Shown one piece after another: positions 24,407 to 34,609 of a DNA stretch of 64,000 bases. The DNA is from Flaviflexus sp. (GTDB lineage: Bacteria > Actinomycetota > Actinomycetes > Actinomycetales > Actinomycetaceae). A program made the position numbers and the translations under genes. The notes under the pieces are model-generated. The model saw nothing but the letters and a program-made list of their open reading frames with translations, was not told the DNA's origin and did not search any database. The stretch spans positions 1,600 to 65,599 of the forward strand of contig JAUNVM010000006.1 in NCBI GenBank assembly GCA_030537635.1, given 5' to 3'. Position 1 is the first letter of the stretch. Each line of letters starts with the position of its first letter.

Positions 24407-26502
24407 GTATCGCTCTCCTCCTCACTCACCTTATCGCCGTGAGCTTGACGTGAGGAAGGGTGCTCGCTGTCAGCCAAGTCGCCACCCGTAGCGTCCCCGC
24501 CCCCGTCGTTGTCATCGCTACGGTCCTCAGCCTCACCGGTCTTGCCACCGCTGGGCTCGTCTCCTTCCACGTGGGCGCGGTGAGCTCGCTCGAGGTCCTT
24601 GCCATAGTCGTAGTCGATGGGATTGCCTTCCTCATCCGTGCGCCGATACCACTCGGTGACCTCGTCGGCCGTGGAATCAAATCCGGCTCCGGCGCCGAGT
24701 CCGGAGTCCGGATCGACCGGGGAGGTATCGATCTGGAAATTGTCGCCGTACTTGGCGATTCCCTGGCGCACGGCGGTACGCACCGCGGTGCGCGCGTATC
24801 GATCACGAATGGCGAGGGGATCGCCACGCAACTCCTGAACGAGCGCAATGGCCATGCCGGCGAGAATGATACAGAAGGGCAGGGCGGAAACAACGATGAA
24901 GTTCTGCAGGCCGGTCAGCGCGTCCTCACCGCCGACGAGGAGCATGACGATGGCAATACCGGCCATGCACAGTACCCAGAAAGCGGTGACCGAGCGTTTC
25001 GGATTCGGATTGCCGCCCTGGCACAGCTGGGAGTTGACGATCGAGGCCGAATCGGCGGTCGTGATGAAGAAGATGGCGAGCACAACGGTGATGAGCGGGG
25101 CAACGATACCGGCGCCGGGCAGATGATCAAGGACGACGAAGAAGACCTCTTCCGGGGCCGGCAGTGAGTCGACCGTGCCGTCGGGTGCGATCGAGCCGAA
25201 TGTGCGCTGCAGGTAGATGGTGGTGCCGCCGAGAATGGTGAAGGCGAGGATGATGATGGTCGAGGGAATGAAGAGCACACCAAACACAAACTGGCGGATG
25301 GTGCGACCCCGCGAAATCTTCGCCGTGAACACACCGACGAAGGGTGCCCATGACACCCACCACGCCCAATAGAAGGTGGTCTGAGCGGTGAGGAATTCCT
25401 TGGCCGCCTCCCCATCAGCCATGGTGAGCGCCAGCATGTCCGGCAGCTCGCCGACGTAGGTGGCGAGCACGCCGGGAATGACGTTGAGAAGAAAGGCCGT
25501 GGGGCCAACGACGAAGAAAAACAGGGCAACGCCAATGGACAGCACCATGTTGATGTTCGACAGGCGGCGAATGCCTCGGGTGATTCCGGAGATCGCGGAG
25601 AGAAGGGTGCCGATGGAGAGGACGACGATGATGCCGATGGCAATCCGATTACCGGCGAGATTCCAGCCGGTGACCACCTCGGCGCCCCGGGCGATCTGCA
25701 GGGCGCCAATGCCGAGCGAGCAGGCGGTGCCAAACAGGGTGGCGATGATGGCAAGACCATCGATGATCCGGGCGGTCGGGCCACCCTCCCGTCCGCCGTA
25801 CAGCGGAACGAGAATGGAGCTCATGAGCGGAACTCGGCCGCGCCGATAAGACACGTAGGCGACTGCGAGACCGACAACGGCATACAGGGCCCAGGCGTTG
25901 ATCCCCCAGTGCAGGGCCGCCTGCGCCATGGCTCCCTTCATTGCCTTCGCGGTACCCGGCTCAAAGGACTCGGGACGGGGATTGAGATAGTGGGTGATCG
26001 GCTCGAAGGGGCCGAAGAAGATGATGCCGATGCCGATGCCGGCAGCAAAGAGCATGGCCGTCCACGAGGCCGTCGAATACTCGGGCTTCTCCCCATCCAA
26101 CCCGAGCGGGATTCGACCGTAGCGCGAGCAGGCAATGGCGATGAGGAAGATGACCATGGTGATCGCGAGGACGGAGAATACCCATCCGAGGTTCTCCATG
26201 GTCCAGGCCAGCGCGGCTCCGGAGACGGTCGCCACCTGGTCGGTGTCGATGATGCCCCAGGCGATGAAGGCGATCAGAAGCACGCCGAGCACGCCGAGGA
26301 TGGACTTGTCGAGGCGGTAGCGGACCCGCTGGTCCTCGATCGACACCCCGGGAACCAGGCCCGGATGGATCTGATGGGGGTAATTGATCTCCCACAGGAA
26401 ATGCCGGGTTGCCCGATCCGCCCGGCGGATCCGTGAGTATCCCTTGGACGATGACGGCTTGAGCGGACGCCTCTTCTTGTTCCTAGCTCGTTGGCCAGCC
26501 AC
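24403..26502 (-). CDS. BCCT-family betaine/carnitine/choline transporter
   Basis: 699 residues. A basic N-terminal tail (AGQRARNKKRRPLKPSSSKG) leads into about twelve transmembrane segments with BCCT landmarks: the glycine-rich AGIGIGIIFFGPFEP stretch, HWGINAWALYAVVGLAVAY, and the aromatic FYWAWWVSWAPFVGVFTAKISRGRTIR substrate region. A long acidic C-terminal tail (about 110 residues rich in Asp, Glu and Gly) follows; such tails are implicated in osmosensing in BetP-like carriers. The likely role is sodium-coupled uptake of glycine betaine or a related compound. GGAGG at 26507-26511 before the GTG at 26500-26502 sets the start; the frame is open further upstream without a better site. First gene of BCCT-mtr-AKR. 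Confidence 0.9.
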   Translation of the reverse strand: MAGQRARNKKRRPLKPSSSKGYSRIRRADRATRHFLWEINYPHQIHPGLVPGVSIEDQRVRYRLDKSILGVLGVLLIAFIAWGIIDTDQVATVSGAALAWTMENLGWVFSVLAITMVIFLIAIACSRYGRIPLGLDGEKPEYSTASWTAMLFAAGIGIGIIFFGPFEPITHYLNPRPESFEPGTAKAMKGAMAQAALHWGINAWALYAVVGLAVAYVSYRRGRVPLMSSILVPLYGGREGGPTARIIDGLAIIATLFGTACSLGIGALQIARGAEVVTGWNLAGNRIAIGIIVVLSIGTLLSAISGITRGIRRLSNINMVLSIGVALFFFVVGPTAFLLNVIPGVLATYVGELPDMLALTMADGEAAKEFLTAQTTFYWAWWVSWAPFVGVFTAKISRGRTIRQFVFGVLFIPSTIIILAFTILGGTTIYLQRTFGSIAPDGTVDSLPAPEEVFFVVLDHLPGAGIVAPLITVVLAIFFITTADSASIVNSQLCQGGNPNPKRSVTAFWVLCMAGIAIVMLLVGGEDALTGLQNFIVVSALPFCIILAGMAIALVQELRGDPLAIRDRYARTAVRTAVRQGIAKYGDNFQIDTSPVDPDSGLGAGAGFDSTADEVTEWYRRTDEEGNPIDYDYGKDLERAHRAHVEGDEPSGGKTGEAEDRSDDNDGGGDATGGDLADSEHPSSRQAHGDKVSEEESDT

Positions 26503-26506
26503 GTTT

Positions 26507-26511
26507 CCTCC
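26507..26511 (-). promoter_or_regulatory. Ribosome-binding site deciding the BCCT start
   Basis: GGAGG (within GAAGGAGGAAAC) 4 nt before the GTG at 26500-26502. Confidence 0.7.
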
Positions 26512-26852
26512 TTCTATATTTCTGTAAACCAATGTAATAGGGGAAGGGCGATGCCCATAACGTACCGGTGATTTGGTGTCTGTTGATTGCATTAAGGTGC
26601 GTTACGGTAGCGTCCGTTCGCCGTTCGGTACGCCAACTCTGCTGCCGGCGCCTTGTTCCGCTCGCTGAAATGAACGGCGCGGCGGATTCGCCCGGGTCAG
26701 CGACACCGGGCGAGATGCAGCTCATGAAGCCCGCGACGCCAGGGCTCGGCGCGAGTGCGCTCAGCGGGCCCGGCGAGATCGAACGGACAGGCTCAGCTTG
26801 GCCCGCATGCATCGGGCCTGGGCTGGTGGGGCGCGGAGTGGCCGCGACCGCG
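26512..26852. other. Interval between codA and the BCCT gene
   Basis: About 340 bp with no gene. It should carry the BCCT promoter (a TACATT near 26530-26540 on the minus strand is a candidate -10) and the 3' end of the codBA transcript. Nothing else recognised. Confidence 0.35.
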
Positions 26853-28082
26853 CTAGAAGAGGATTTCTCGGGTGGCTGGCTCAGACCGGGCGATAAGGCG
26901 GCCACCGCGGTAGGAGGCGAGCACGGGTGACCCCATGGCGAGGGCCTCGCGCCAGGAGGTGGCGTCCAGGACGATGAGGTTGGCGGGATTGCCCACCTCG
27001 ATGCCGTAGTCGGACAGGTTGAGGGTGCGCGCCGCATTGTGGGTGATGAAGCGGTAGGACTTGTCGATCTCCTCGTGGGCCATGAGATGGCAGGCATACA
27101 TGCCGGTGAGGAGAACGTCGCGCAGATTGCCGGTGCCGAGGGGATTCCACGGATCGACGATATCGTCCTGGCCGAAGGAGACGTTGATGCCGGCCTCGGT
27201 GAGCTCCTTCACCCGAGTGATGCCGCGGCGCTTCGGATAGGTGTCGAGGCGGCCTTGGAGGTGCAGGTTCACCTGCGGATTGGCGACAAAGTTGATTCCG
27301 GAGAGGGTGAGCAGGCGCAGCAGGCGCACGAAGTAGGCATTGTTGTAGGAGTGCATGGCTGTCGTGTGCGAGGCCGTGACACGGTGCCCAATTCCGGCCT
27401 CATAAGCACGGGTGGCCAGGGTTTCCAGGCCGCGGGAGGCTTCGTCATCGATCTCGTCGCAGTGCACGTCCATGAGCAGGCCTCGCTCAAGGGCGAGGTC
27501 GACGGCGAAGTTGAGAGATTCAACGGAGTATTCGCGGGTGAATTCGAAGTGCGGAATGGCGCCAATGGCATCGGCGCCAAGATCGGCCGCCCGCTCGAGC
27601 AGGTGGCGCCCGCCGGGATAGGAGAGAATGCCCTCCTGGGGGAAGGCGACGATCTGGATGGTGACATCGTCCTTGAGCTCGTCGCGCAGCTCCACCATGG
27701 CGCGCAGGGCGGTGAGCTGAGGATCGGTGACGTCCACATGGGTGCGCACAAATTGGATGCCAAAGCCGGCCTGCTGGCGCACCGCCCGCCCGGCTCGATC
27801 CTTGACATCTTCGATGCTGAGATCGGCCTTGCGCTCCGACCAGACCTCGATGCCTTCGAAGAGGGTGCCCGACATGTTGTGTCGGGGCTGGCCGGCGGTC
27901 AGGGCCGTATCGAGGTGGACGTGAGATTCAATGAACGGTGGCAGGGCGAGCTTTCCGCCCCAGTCGATCGTCTCCTCACCCTCCCCCGGTTCGAGGTTCT
28001 CGCCGATCTCAGCGATGAGACCATCGGTGATCCGGATGTCGGAGGTGTGCGTGTCCTCAATGCGGAGGTTAGTGAGCAGCAT
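26853..28082 (-). CDS. codA: Cytosine deaminase
   Basis: 409-residue amidohydrolase. Metal site ESHVHLDTA near 60, [47 protein letters not shown] and [13 protein letters not shown] match E. coli CodA. It converts cytosine to uracil and ammonia for pyrimidine salvage. A longer frame reaches back to 28286, but that would overlap codB; the ATG at 28080-28082 with a GAAGAAGAAGG upstream gives the standard CodA length. It lies 31 bp after codB, its permease partner. Confidence 0.93.
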   Translation of the reverse strand: MLLTNLRIEDTHTSDIRITDGLIAEIGENLEPGEGEETIDWGGKLALPPFIESHVHLDTALTAGQPRHNMSGTLFEGIEVWSERKADLSIEDVKDRAGRAVRQQAGFGIQFVRTHVDVTDPQLTALRAMVELRDELKDDVTIQIVAFPQEGILSYPGGRHLLERAADLGADAIGAIPHFEFTREYSVESLNFAVDLALERGLLMDVHCDEIDDEASRGLETLATRAYEAGIGHRVTASHTTAMHSYNNAYFVRLLRLLTLSGINFVANPQVNLHLQGRLDTYPKRRGITRVKELTEAGINVSFGQDDIVDPWNPLGTGNLRDVLLTGMYACHLMAHEEIDKSYRFITHNAARTLNLSDYGIEVGNPANLIVLDATSWREALAMGSPVLASYRGGRLIARSEPATREILF

Positions 28083-28113
28083 GCCTTCTTCTTCCCTGGG
28101 CTCGTGCCGAGCC

Positions 28114-29337
28114 CTAGCTGGCGCGGCGGCGCCACCATTCTCCCACCGCGTACGCGGCGAGGGCAACGAGTATGGCGTTGATGGAGGCGATGCCGGCGGG
28201 GATGAACCAACCGGCAAGGCCACCAAGGATGACACCGGCAATGGCACCGACGTGGATGCCAGCTGGTTCCGACCCATCGTAGTCACGATGATTCACCGCG
28301 TAGTCGGCGATGATGATGGCGCCAATGGGCGGCAGGGCGGCTGAGAGGAAGGTCAGCCAGCCGACGAAGTTGTCGTAGAGCCACAGGGAGGTCAGCGTGC
28401 CGAGCGCGCCCGCGCCAAGGACGAGGAAGCGGGAGGGCAGGCCGGTGATGTTGGCAAAGCCCAGGCCCGTTGTGTACAGAGCATTGTTATTCGTCGTCCA
28501 GATGTTCGCGCCGAGGACGATGAGGGCGGGAAGGAGCAGGCCCTGAGCGAGCATGACGTAGAAGATGTCGTCCTTGCCGGTGGCCGCGCCGCCCACGGCC
28601 CCGAAGGTGAACATGAGGGTGTTGCCGATGAGGAAGGCAATGACCGTGGTGATGAGGGCGGAGGAGGCGGTCTTGGCGAAGCGGGTGAAGTTCGGGGTGG
28701 CCGAGCCGCCGGAGATAAAGGAGCCAATAACGAGGCCGATGCCGGTGATGACCGGCATCTCCCCCGCCTGAGCGAACATGGCGCTCAGCCCGTTGGAGTG
28801 GGAGATCTGGGTGACAATTGAATAGGTGCCGAGAAGAGCAATGAGGGGAACGGAGATGAAGGAAACGATTTCGATGGCCCGAATGCCCTTGTAAGCCGAC
28901 AGGGTCATGAGTGCGCCGGTGACGAGGACGATCGGCCACGGGCTCATACCAAACTTCTCACCGGTGGGTAGGGCGAACATGGCCACGCCAACTCCGAACC
29001 AGCCCATCTGGGTGAGCGCGATGAGGGCGGAGGGCAGATAGGAGCCGCGCGGGCCGAAGGCACGGCGGGCCAGAAGGTCAAGGCTCATGCCGGTACGCGC
29101 CCCGATCCAGCCGAGCGCCCCGGTGTAGCCGGCAAGGATAATCCCGCCGATGGCGCAGGAGACGATGAAGCCGGAGAGATGCAAACCGTTGCCGAGCCGG
29201 GCGCCCACCGACATCGAGGCGGAGAAGAACGTGAAGCCCAGCATGACAAAGCCCACCGACCAGAAGGATCGGCGGGCCGAGCGAGGCACCGGGATGCTAG
29301 AAAAATTCGTTGACTGTTCGCGCGTATCTTGGCTCAT
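28114..29337 (-). CDS. codB: Cytosine permease, NCS1 family
   Basis: 407-residue transporter with about twelve hydrophobic segments. NCS1 hallmarks: the N-terminal [22 protein letters not shown] segment, the [24 protein letters not shown] loop and [19 protein letters not shown]. Imports cytosine for CodA. GAGGAGG lies a few bases before the ATG. It is divergent from an ABC exporter, with about 120 bp between. Confidence 0.9.
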   Translation of the reverse strand: MSQDTREQSTNFSSIPVPRSARRSFWSVGFVMLGFTFFSASMSVGARLGNGLHLSGFIVSCAIGGIILAGYTGALGWIGARTGMSLDLLARRAFGPRGSYLPSALIALTQMGWFGVGVAMFALPTGEKFGMSPWPIVLVTGALMTLSAYKGIRAIEIVSFISVPLIALLGTYSIVTQISHSNGLSAMFAQAGEMPVITGIGLVIGSFISGGSATPNFTRFAKTASSALITTVIAFLIGNTLMFTFGAVGGAATGKDDIFYVMLAQGLLLPALIVLGANIWTTNNNALYTTGLGFANITGLPSRFLVLGAGALGTLTSLWLYDNFVGWLTFLSAALPPIGAIIIADYAVNHRDYDGSEPAGIHVGAIAGVILGGLAGWFIPAGIASINAILVALAAYAVGEWWRRRAS

Positions 29338-29436
29338 GGGCCCTCCTCAATCACGGGCCGGCACACCCGGTCCTCCACATAAATAGCACGTTCGCTCTTC
29401 ATACCGCGTGCCCTGTCCACGGTGGGAAAAGCGGAG

Positions 29437-29442
29437 TACTGT
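29437..29442 (+). promoter_or_regulatory. Candidate -10 hexamer of the ABC exporter operon
   Basis: TACTGT, 25 nt before the ATG at 29468; a GAGG 6 nt before that ATG would be inside a short leader. Confidence 0.35.
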
Positions 29443-29467
29443 GGACACTGAGGAAATGAGGGTACCC

Positions 29468-30352
29468 ATGGCAGCCATTGAACTGACGAACGTCACGAAA
29501 ACCTTCGGTGACACCCACGCTCTCGATAAGTTTTCCATGCGCGTGCGCGAGGGAACCGTCCACGGATTCCTCGGCCCCAATGGGGCGGGTAAGACCACGG
29601 CGCTGCGGGCGCTGCTCGGCCTTTACCGCATCGATGAGGGCACGATCATCCTTGACGGTGAGGAGGTGGTTCCGGGTGCCCGGTACCGCCAGGCCGCCTA
29701 CGTGCCCGGAGATGTCGCCCTGTGGCCGAAGCTGCGCGGGGATGAGACCCTCGCCATGCTCGCCTCCTTGCGTGGAATGCGCGATGAGGCCCGCGAAAAG
29801 TACTACATCGACATGTTCGACGTGGATACGAAGAAGAAGGTCGGCAAGCTATCCAAGGGAAATCGGCAAAAAATTGCGCTCGTGGCGGCCCTCGCCGCAC
29901 CCACCCCCATCCTCATCCTCGATGAGCCCTCCTCCGGGCTCGATCCGCTCATGGAGCACGTCTTCACCGAGGCGATCCGAGATCAACGTGACGAGGGGCG
30001 CACCGTCCTCCTGTCCAGCCACATCCTCTCCGAGGTGGAAACCGCCTGCGATGACGTCACCCTCATCTCTTCCGGAAAGGCCGTCACCTCGGCACCGCTC
30101 AGCGAGTTGCTCGCCACCGCCGGGCTCGTGCTCACCGTGCGCGATGACCAGGTCGAGGCCATCGCGGCCGCACTGGCCCCCACCGGGGTGGAGGTGACGG
30201 TATCCGATGGTCAGCTGCGCGCCCTCATCGGCCGCGACTCCCTCGCCGACATCCTCCCCGTCCTTGCGGCCCGAGGAGCCACCGACGTCACCATCACCCG
30301 TCAGTCCCTCGAAGAGCTTTTCCTGTCCCACTACGAGGTGAGTCGTGGTTAG
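29468..30352 (+). CDS. ABC exporter, ATP-binding subunit (DrrA/Rv1218c type)
   Basis: 294 residues. Walker A GPNGAGKTT, signature LSKGNRQK, Walker B ILILDEPSSGLDP, switch His in LSSHILSEVE, and a C-terminal accessory domain ending VTITRQSLEELFLSHY, typical of drug or lipid exporters. ATG at 29468 is preferred (GAGG 6 nt upstream); ATG at 29456 is also in frame. The gene overlaps the permease by 8 bp. By analogy with Rv1218c-Rv1217c it may export a hydrophobic compound; the substrate is unknown. Confidence 0.88.
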   Translation: MAAIELTNVTKTFGDTHALDKFSMRVREGTVHGFLGPNGAGKTTALRALLGLYRIDEGTIILDGEEVVPGARYRQAAYVPGDVALWPKLRGDETLAMLASLRGMRDEAREKYYIDMFDVDTKKKVGKLSKGNRQKIALVAALAAPTPILILDEPSSGLDPLMEHVFTEAIRDQRDEGRTVLLSSHILSEVETACDDVTLISSGKAVTSAPLSELLATAGLVLTVRDDQVEAIAAALAPTGVEVTVSDGQLRALIGRDSLADILPVLAARGATDVTITRQSLEELFLSHYEVSRG

Positions 30353-31889
30353 GTTCTCCCTGCGGATCATGCGCACGGCCATCATCAGCTGGGTGGCCGG
30401 CCTCATCTTCCTGCTCGTCGTGTACCCCGCTTCCTTCGTCGCACAATTCGACGACCTGGCCGAGCGCACCGCACTCGTCACCACCTCCCAGAACTCTGGC
30501 GGAATCAATGCCCTGTACGGCACCCCGCAGCTGCCCGGATATCTCGGCCAGGTCACCTCCTGGGAGGGCGGAACCTACCTCCTCATCCTCAGCGGCGTGG
30601 CAGCAATCCTGCTCGCCTCGAAGCACATGTGCGCCGAGGGAGACGAACTCGTGGCCCCGCTTGGAGGCTCACCCGCCGACCTCGTGCGCTCCGCAGCCCA
30701 GGTGGGGTTGGCGCTCGCGGCCGGCCTCGCCCTCGCCATGACCGCCACCATGGTGGTGATCAACACCGTGTGGGGCGAATTCCCGCTCGAGGGCTCCCTC
30801 ACCCTCAGCCTCCTCATCGGCGCCTCCTTCGCCTCCTTCTTCTTCATCACCATGTTCTTCGGGCTGCTCACCGCCGACCGCAAGACCGCCCGCCAGCTCG
30901 GCTTCATCACCCTTGCCCTGGCCGTCGTGCTGCGCGCAGTGGCCAATTCGGCGGATCTGGACTGGCTGAGCTGGGCCACCCCGATCGGCTGGCTCGACAT
31001 TGCCCTGCCCTTCACCGATGACGATATTCGCCCGCTTCTCGTCACCGCCGGCATCATCCTTCTCACCGGCGGTGCGGCCCGCGCACTGGCCAGCTCGATG
31101 GAGTTCCGCCAGCAGGTTGTGGGGCGGGACCGCGCGCATGGCTCATACCGGCCGCCGGGTAATGTCCTTCGCCTGCTCGTGCGCGATCACCGCGCCTCCC
31201 TCATCATCTGGACCGTCGTCATTTTGGGCTTTGCCGCCTACATGGCCTCACTCATCCAGACGATCGTTGATCTGCTGGCCGATAAGCCCAGCTGGGCAAC
31301 CTACTTTGGCCTCGGGGAGGACGTGTTCGTTGAATTCACCGTCTTCATCACCGGCTTCGTCTCAATCCTCACCTCCTGCGCCGCGGTCCAATTCATCAGC
31401 GCGCTGGGGGCTGAGGAGACGTCCGGGCGCCTCGAGCAGCTTCTCGGTGCGGCGGCCACCCGCCGGGACATCCTCACCCGGGTCCTGGCCGCAACCATCG
31501 CTTTCGCCTCGGTGCTATGCCTCGCCACCGGGCTCATCACCGCCGCCACCGTTGAGGCCGTCTCCGATCAGCCCGTCCTCGCCGAGGGCCTCATCATTGG
31601 TCTCAGTTCGATCCCCGGCACCGTGGTCTTCATCGGACTCGGGGCCGCCCTGCTGGCCGGCCGGGTCTCGTGGCGGGTGGGCACCTGGGTGCTCATCGCT
31701 GCGGCCGCCGTCGTCACGATCCTTGGCCGCACCCTCTCCCTGCCCGACTGGCTCGTCAACCTTTCCCCATTCGAATACACCGGCTCGGCAGGCAGCACCC
31801 ACGTTCTGGCGTGGACCATCCTCCTCGCCATCACCGCCGCCGCAGCTGCCCTGGCCCTTTACCGCTATCCCCGCAGAGACATCGCCTAG
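30345..31889 (+). CDS. ABC exporter, membrane subunit (Rv1217c type)
   Basis: 514 residues, about twelve membrane segments in two similar halves (the second begins near LVRDHRASLIIWTVVILG), which is the pattern of the large antibiotic-exporter permeases of Actinobacteria such as Rv1217c. Conserved ETSGRLEQLLGAAATRRDIL in the second cytoplasmic loop should contact the ATPase. GTG start, overlapping the ATPase gene. Ends RYPRRDIA, a common C-terminus in this family. Confidence 0.85.
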   Translation: MVRFSLRIMRTAIISWVAGLIFLLVVYPASFVAQFDDLAERTALVTTSQNSGGINALYGTPQLPGYLGQVTSWEGGTYLLILSGVAAILLASKHMCAEGDELVAPLGGSPADLVRSAAQVGLALAAGLALAMTATMVVINTVWGEFPLEGSLTLSLLIGASFASFFFITMFFGLLTADRKTARQLGFITLALAVVLRAVANSADLDWLSWATPIGWLDIALPFTDDDIRPLLVTAGIILLTGGAARALASSMEFRQQVVGRDRAHGSYRPPGNVLRLLVRDHRASLIIWTVVILGFAAYMASLIQTIVDLLADKPSWATYFGLGEDVFVEFTVFITGFVSILTSCAAVQFISALGAEETSGRLEQLLGAAATRRDILTRVLAATIAFASVLCLATGLITAATVEAVSDQPVLAEGLIIGLSSIPGTVVFIGLGAALLAGRVSWRVGTWVLIAAAAVVTILGRTLSLPDWLVNLSPFEYTGSAGSTHVLAWTILLAITAAAAALALYRYPRRDIA

Positions 31890-31958
31890 CTCCGGCCGGC
31901 TGGCCTCGCCCGAGGCCTTCGCGCAGACCTCGTCGGACCCGTGGTCGTGAGAAAAGAG

Positions 31959-31984
31959 CTTCCCCGCAGATAACTGCGGGGAAG
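31959..31984. terminator. Bidirectional terminator
   Basis: Perfect 11-bp stem CTTCCCCGCAG / CTGCGGGGAAG with a 4-nt loop, between the converging ABC permease and symporter genes. Confidence 0.8.
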
Positions 31985-32009
31985 TCGTCTTAAGCCTGGG
32001 TTCGGGCGA

Positions 32010-33506
32010 TTAGCTGTCTTCGCTGTCCTCGCCAGCTTCCGGCTCCTTGATGTGGGCGACGGAATCCAGCGCATCATTATCTTCGATATCGCCGGGCGCG
32101 CCCTGCATGAATTCGGCAATGTCATCGACATTGGCGCGGAGCTTCGGATCATTGGCCAGATAGTGCTTGGTTTCGCGCACAACGAGCGGGGCGAGGATGA
32201 TCAGGCCGATGAGGTTGGGCAACACCATGAGCGCATTCATGATGTCCATGATTGCCCATGCCATCTCGAGTGGGATGGCGGCGCCGAGGACGACCACGAG
32301 GCACCACAGGAGCCGGTAGGGGCGAACGCCTCGCCGCCCGACAAGGCGTTCGGTGCAACGCTCGCCGTAGTAGGCCCAGCCCAGAATCGTGGAAAAGGCG
32401 TAGAGGACGATGCCGATGATGACGATCCAGTGGCCCACTCCACCGGGCAACCATGTGTTGAACGCGGTCGCGGTCATGACACCGGCCGGAATCTTCTCCG
32501 TCCACACCCCGGTGGTGATGAGCACGAGGGAGGTGCAGGACAGGACGATGAGGGTATCGATGAAGGTCTGAGTCATGGACACCATGCCCTGACGGACCGG
32601 ATGCGCCGTGCGGGCCGCGGCGGCGGCGATGCCGCCCGAGCCCATGCCGGACTCATTCGAGGCAAGTGAGCGGGCCACGCCGTACTGAAGGGCGACGAGC
32701 ATGCCCGAGCCGGCGAACCCGCCGATGGCCGCCGTTCCGGTGAAGGCATCGGTGACGATCATGGTGAGAGCGGGAACCAGATTCTGACCATTCATGCCGA
32801 TGATCACGAGGCAGGAGCCCACGTAGAGCAGCACCATGAAGGGAACGAGCAGCGAGGTGACCCGGCCAATCGAGGTGATGCCGCCGAGAAGAACAAGGCC
32901 GACGAGAACGGCGAGGACGACGCCGGAGATGACGGGGGCAATACCGAGCTCCTGCTCGAGATTGACGGCAATGGCATTGCCCTGCACCATGTTGCCGATG
33001 CCGAAGGCGGCCACGGCCGCGAAGATCGAGAAAGCGACCGACAGGGCGGCCCCGAACTTATTGGGAATGCCCTTGGCGAGATAGTACTGCGGACCGCCCG
33101 AGCACTCCCCCGCATCATCCACGGACCTGAAGCGCACCCCGAGGAAAGCTTCGGAATACTTCGAGGCCATGCCGACCAGGCCGGTGATCCACATCCAGAA
33201 CACCGCTCCGGGACCACCAAGGGCAATGACGGAGGCGATGCCGACAATGTTGCCGACGCCCACCGTGGCGGCCAGGGCGGTGGCGAGAGCCTGGAACTGG
33301 GAAATATCCCCGCCCGCGGAATCCTCGTCCTGCTTGTCAAAAAATGCGAGGCGGAAGGCCGACCAGAACTGACGAACCTGAACAAGGTTAAGCCGGATCG
33401 TCAGGTAGACACCGGTGCCGAGCAGGAGCGGCACGAGAAACCACGGGCCCCATAGCACCGATGAGACAAAATCTAGAAGCTCCTGGAACGCTTCCATGAA
33501 AAACAC
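32010..33506 (-). CDS. Sodium:alanine symporter, AGCS family
   Basis: 498 residues with about eleven membrane segments. AGCS features: FQALATALAATVGVGNIVGIASVIALGGPGAVFWMW near the N-terminus, GGPQYYLAKG, and the cytoplasmic loop ASNESGMGSGGIAAAAART. Imports alanine and/or glycine with sodium. The C-terminus is acidic (EPEAGEDSEDS). Monocistronic. Alanine brought in here could feed the alanine dehydrogenase at 13047-14174. Confidence 0.92.
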   Translation of the reverse strand: MFFMEAFQELLDFVSSVLWGPWFLVPLLLGTGVYLTIRLNLVQVRQFWSAFRLAFFDKQDEDSAGGDISQFQALATALAATVGVGNIVGIASVIALGGPGAVFWMWITGLVGMASKYSEAFLGVRFRSVDDAGECSGGPQYYLAKGIPNKFGAALSVAFSIFAAVAAFGIGNMVQGNAIAVNLEQELGIAPVISGVVLAVLVGLVLLGGITSIGRVTSLLVPFMVLLYVGSCLVIIGMNGQNLVPALTMIVTDAFTGTAAIGGFAGSGMLVALQYGVARSLASNESGMGSGGIAAAAARTAHPVRQGMVSMTQTFIDTLIVLSCTSLVLITTGVWTEKIPAGVMTATAFNTWLPGGVGHWIVIIGIVLYAFSTILGWAYYGERCTERLVGRRGVRPYRLLWCLVVVLGAAIPLEMAWAIMDIMNALMVLPNLIGLIILAPLVVRETKHYLANDPKLRANVDDIAEFMQGAPGDIEDNDALDSVAHIKEPEAGEDSEDS

Positions 33507-33822
33507 CCAATTCCGTATCGGGGACTGACGGGTTTGGCAGAACCATACCGGCAGTTCGGACTATTCATCGCCGAAAATGGGGAGTCGCAACACCGAGGAC
33601 GGACATCGTTATTAAATTGTGATCGATTCTCAGGAGGTATCCATCGCCATCATTTGCTTTTGTTTTGGCTTTGCCTCCGATAGGAGAGGCGGAGCCACCG
33701 AACCGGGCGCTGCCGGGTGATCGGCTCCGGATGGATCTCGGCGGTGGTGGTGGATGCGAATTCGTTTCGCGCACCGCCTGTGTCCACACGGGGCCTGTGC
33801 CGCGTCAGATGAGGCGAACCCG
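33507..33822. other. Divergent promoter region between the symporter and MacB-like genes
   Basis: About 316 bp without a gene. It includes an inverted repeat GCGAA-TTCGT-TTCGC (33756-33770), about 50 bp ahead of the -10 of the ABC system; it could be an operator. Confidence 0.35.
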
Positions 33823-33828
33823 TAAGAT
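33823..33828 (+). promoter_or_regulatory. -10 hexamer of the MacB/FtsX-type operon, leaderless type
   Basis: TAAGAT ends 7 nt before the ATG at 33836; no Shine-Dalgarno sequence is present. This fixes the start: the open frame continues upstream to 33665 but that part is not transcribed under this model. Confidence 0.55.
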
Positions 33829-33835
33829 AAGAGCT

Positions 33836-34609
33836 ATGCGGACGCTTGAAGATATCGAAACCGTTTCAGATCCCGTCGTCACCGCCCGGGATGTCACGAA
33901 GATATTTGGGCGCAAGTCGGGATCTGTCACCGCGCTCGACAATGTTTCCATCACCATTGCCCGCCACCAGTTCACCGCGATCATGGGACCGTCGGGCTCT
34001 GGTAAGTCCACGCTCATGCACTGCATGGCCGGGCTCGATGGGGTGAGCGACGGGATGATCGATATCGACGGCACCGTCATCACGGATCTGTCCCAGCGGC
34101 AATTGACCAAGGTGCGTCGGGAGCAAATCGGTTTCGTCTTCCAGACATTCAACCTCATTCCCACCCTGACCGCGGCTGAGAATATTGAGCTGCCGGCCAA
34201 GATTGCACGGCACAAAATCGACCGGAAGTTGTTTGATGCGGTGGTGGATGCGCTGGATCTGCGCGAACGGCTGAGCCACAAGCCGGCGGAACTGTCCGGT
34301 GGGCAGCAGCAGCGCGTGGCCTGCGCCCGGGCTCTTGTCCAGCAGCCGGCCGTACTCTTCGCCGATGAGCCCACCGGCAACCTCGATTCTCACTCCTCCA
34401 CCCAGGTGCTGCAGTATCTGCGCGCCGCCGTGGACGACTTCGGGCAGTCGGTCGTCATGGTCACGCACGAGCCCGATGCTGCCTCATGGGCCGACCGGGT
34501 GCTCTTCCTCAAGGATGGTCGGATCGTCGCCCAGCTGGCTCACCCCGACCGGCAGGGTGTGCTCGCGGCTCTCGCCGAGCTCGCCGATATCGACCCCCTG
34601 GGGGCTTAG
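33836..34609 (+). CDS. MacB/LolD-type ABC ATP-binding protein
   Basis: 257 residues. Walker [11 protein letters not shown]-loop [20 protein letters not shown], signature LSGGQQQR, Walker [14 protein letters not shown], switch His in [15 protein letters not shown]. The [11 protein letters not shown] and EPTGNLDS forms are typical of the MacB/LolD group working with FtsX-like permeases. Its stop codon is directly followed by the ATG of that permease. Substrate unknown; roles in this group include lipoprotein or peptide handling and antimicrobial resistance. Confidence 0.9.
   Translation: MRTLEDIETVSDPVVTARDVTKIFGRKSGSVTALDNVSITIARHQFTAIMGPSGSGKSTLMHCMAGLDGVSDGMIDIDGTVITDLSQRQLTKVRREQIGFVFQTFNLIPTLTAAENIELPAKIARHKIDRKLFDAVVDALDLRERLSHKPAELSGGQQQRVACARALVQQPAVLFADEPTGNLDSHSSTQVLQYLRAAVDDFGQSVVMVTHEPDAASWADRVLFLKDGRIVAQLAHPDRQGVLAALAELADIDPLGA

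Noticed and set aside
28083-28286. N-terminal extension of CodA
   Set aside because: It overlaps codB and lacks homology; the ATG at 28080-28082 gives the normal CodA length.
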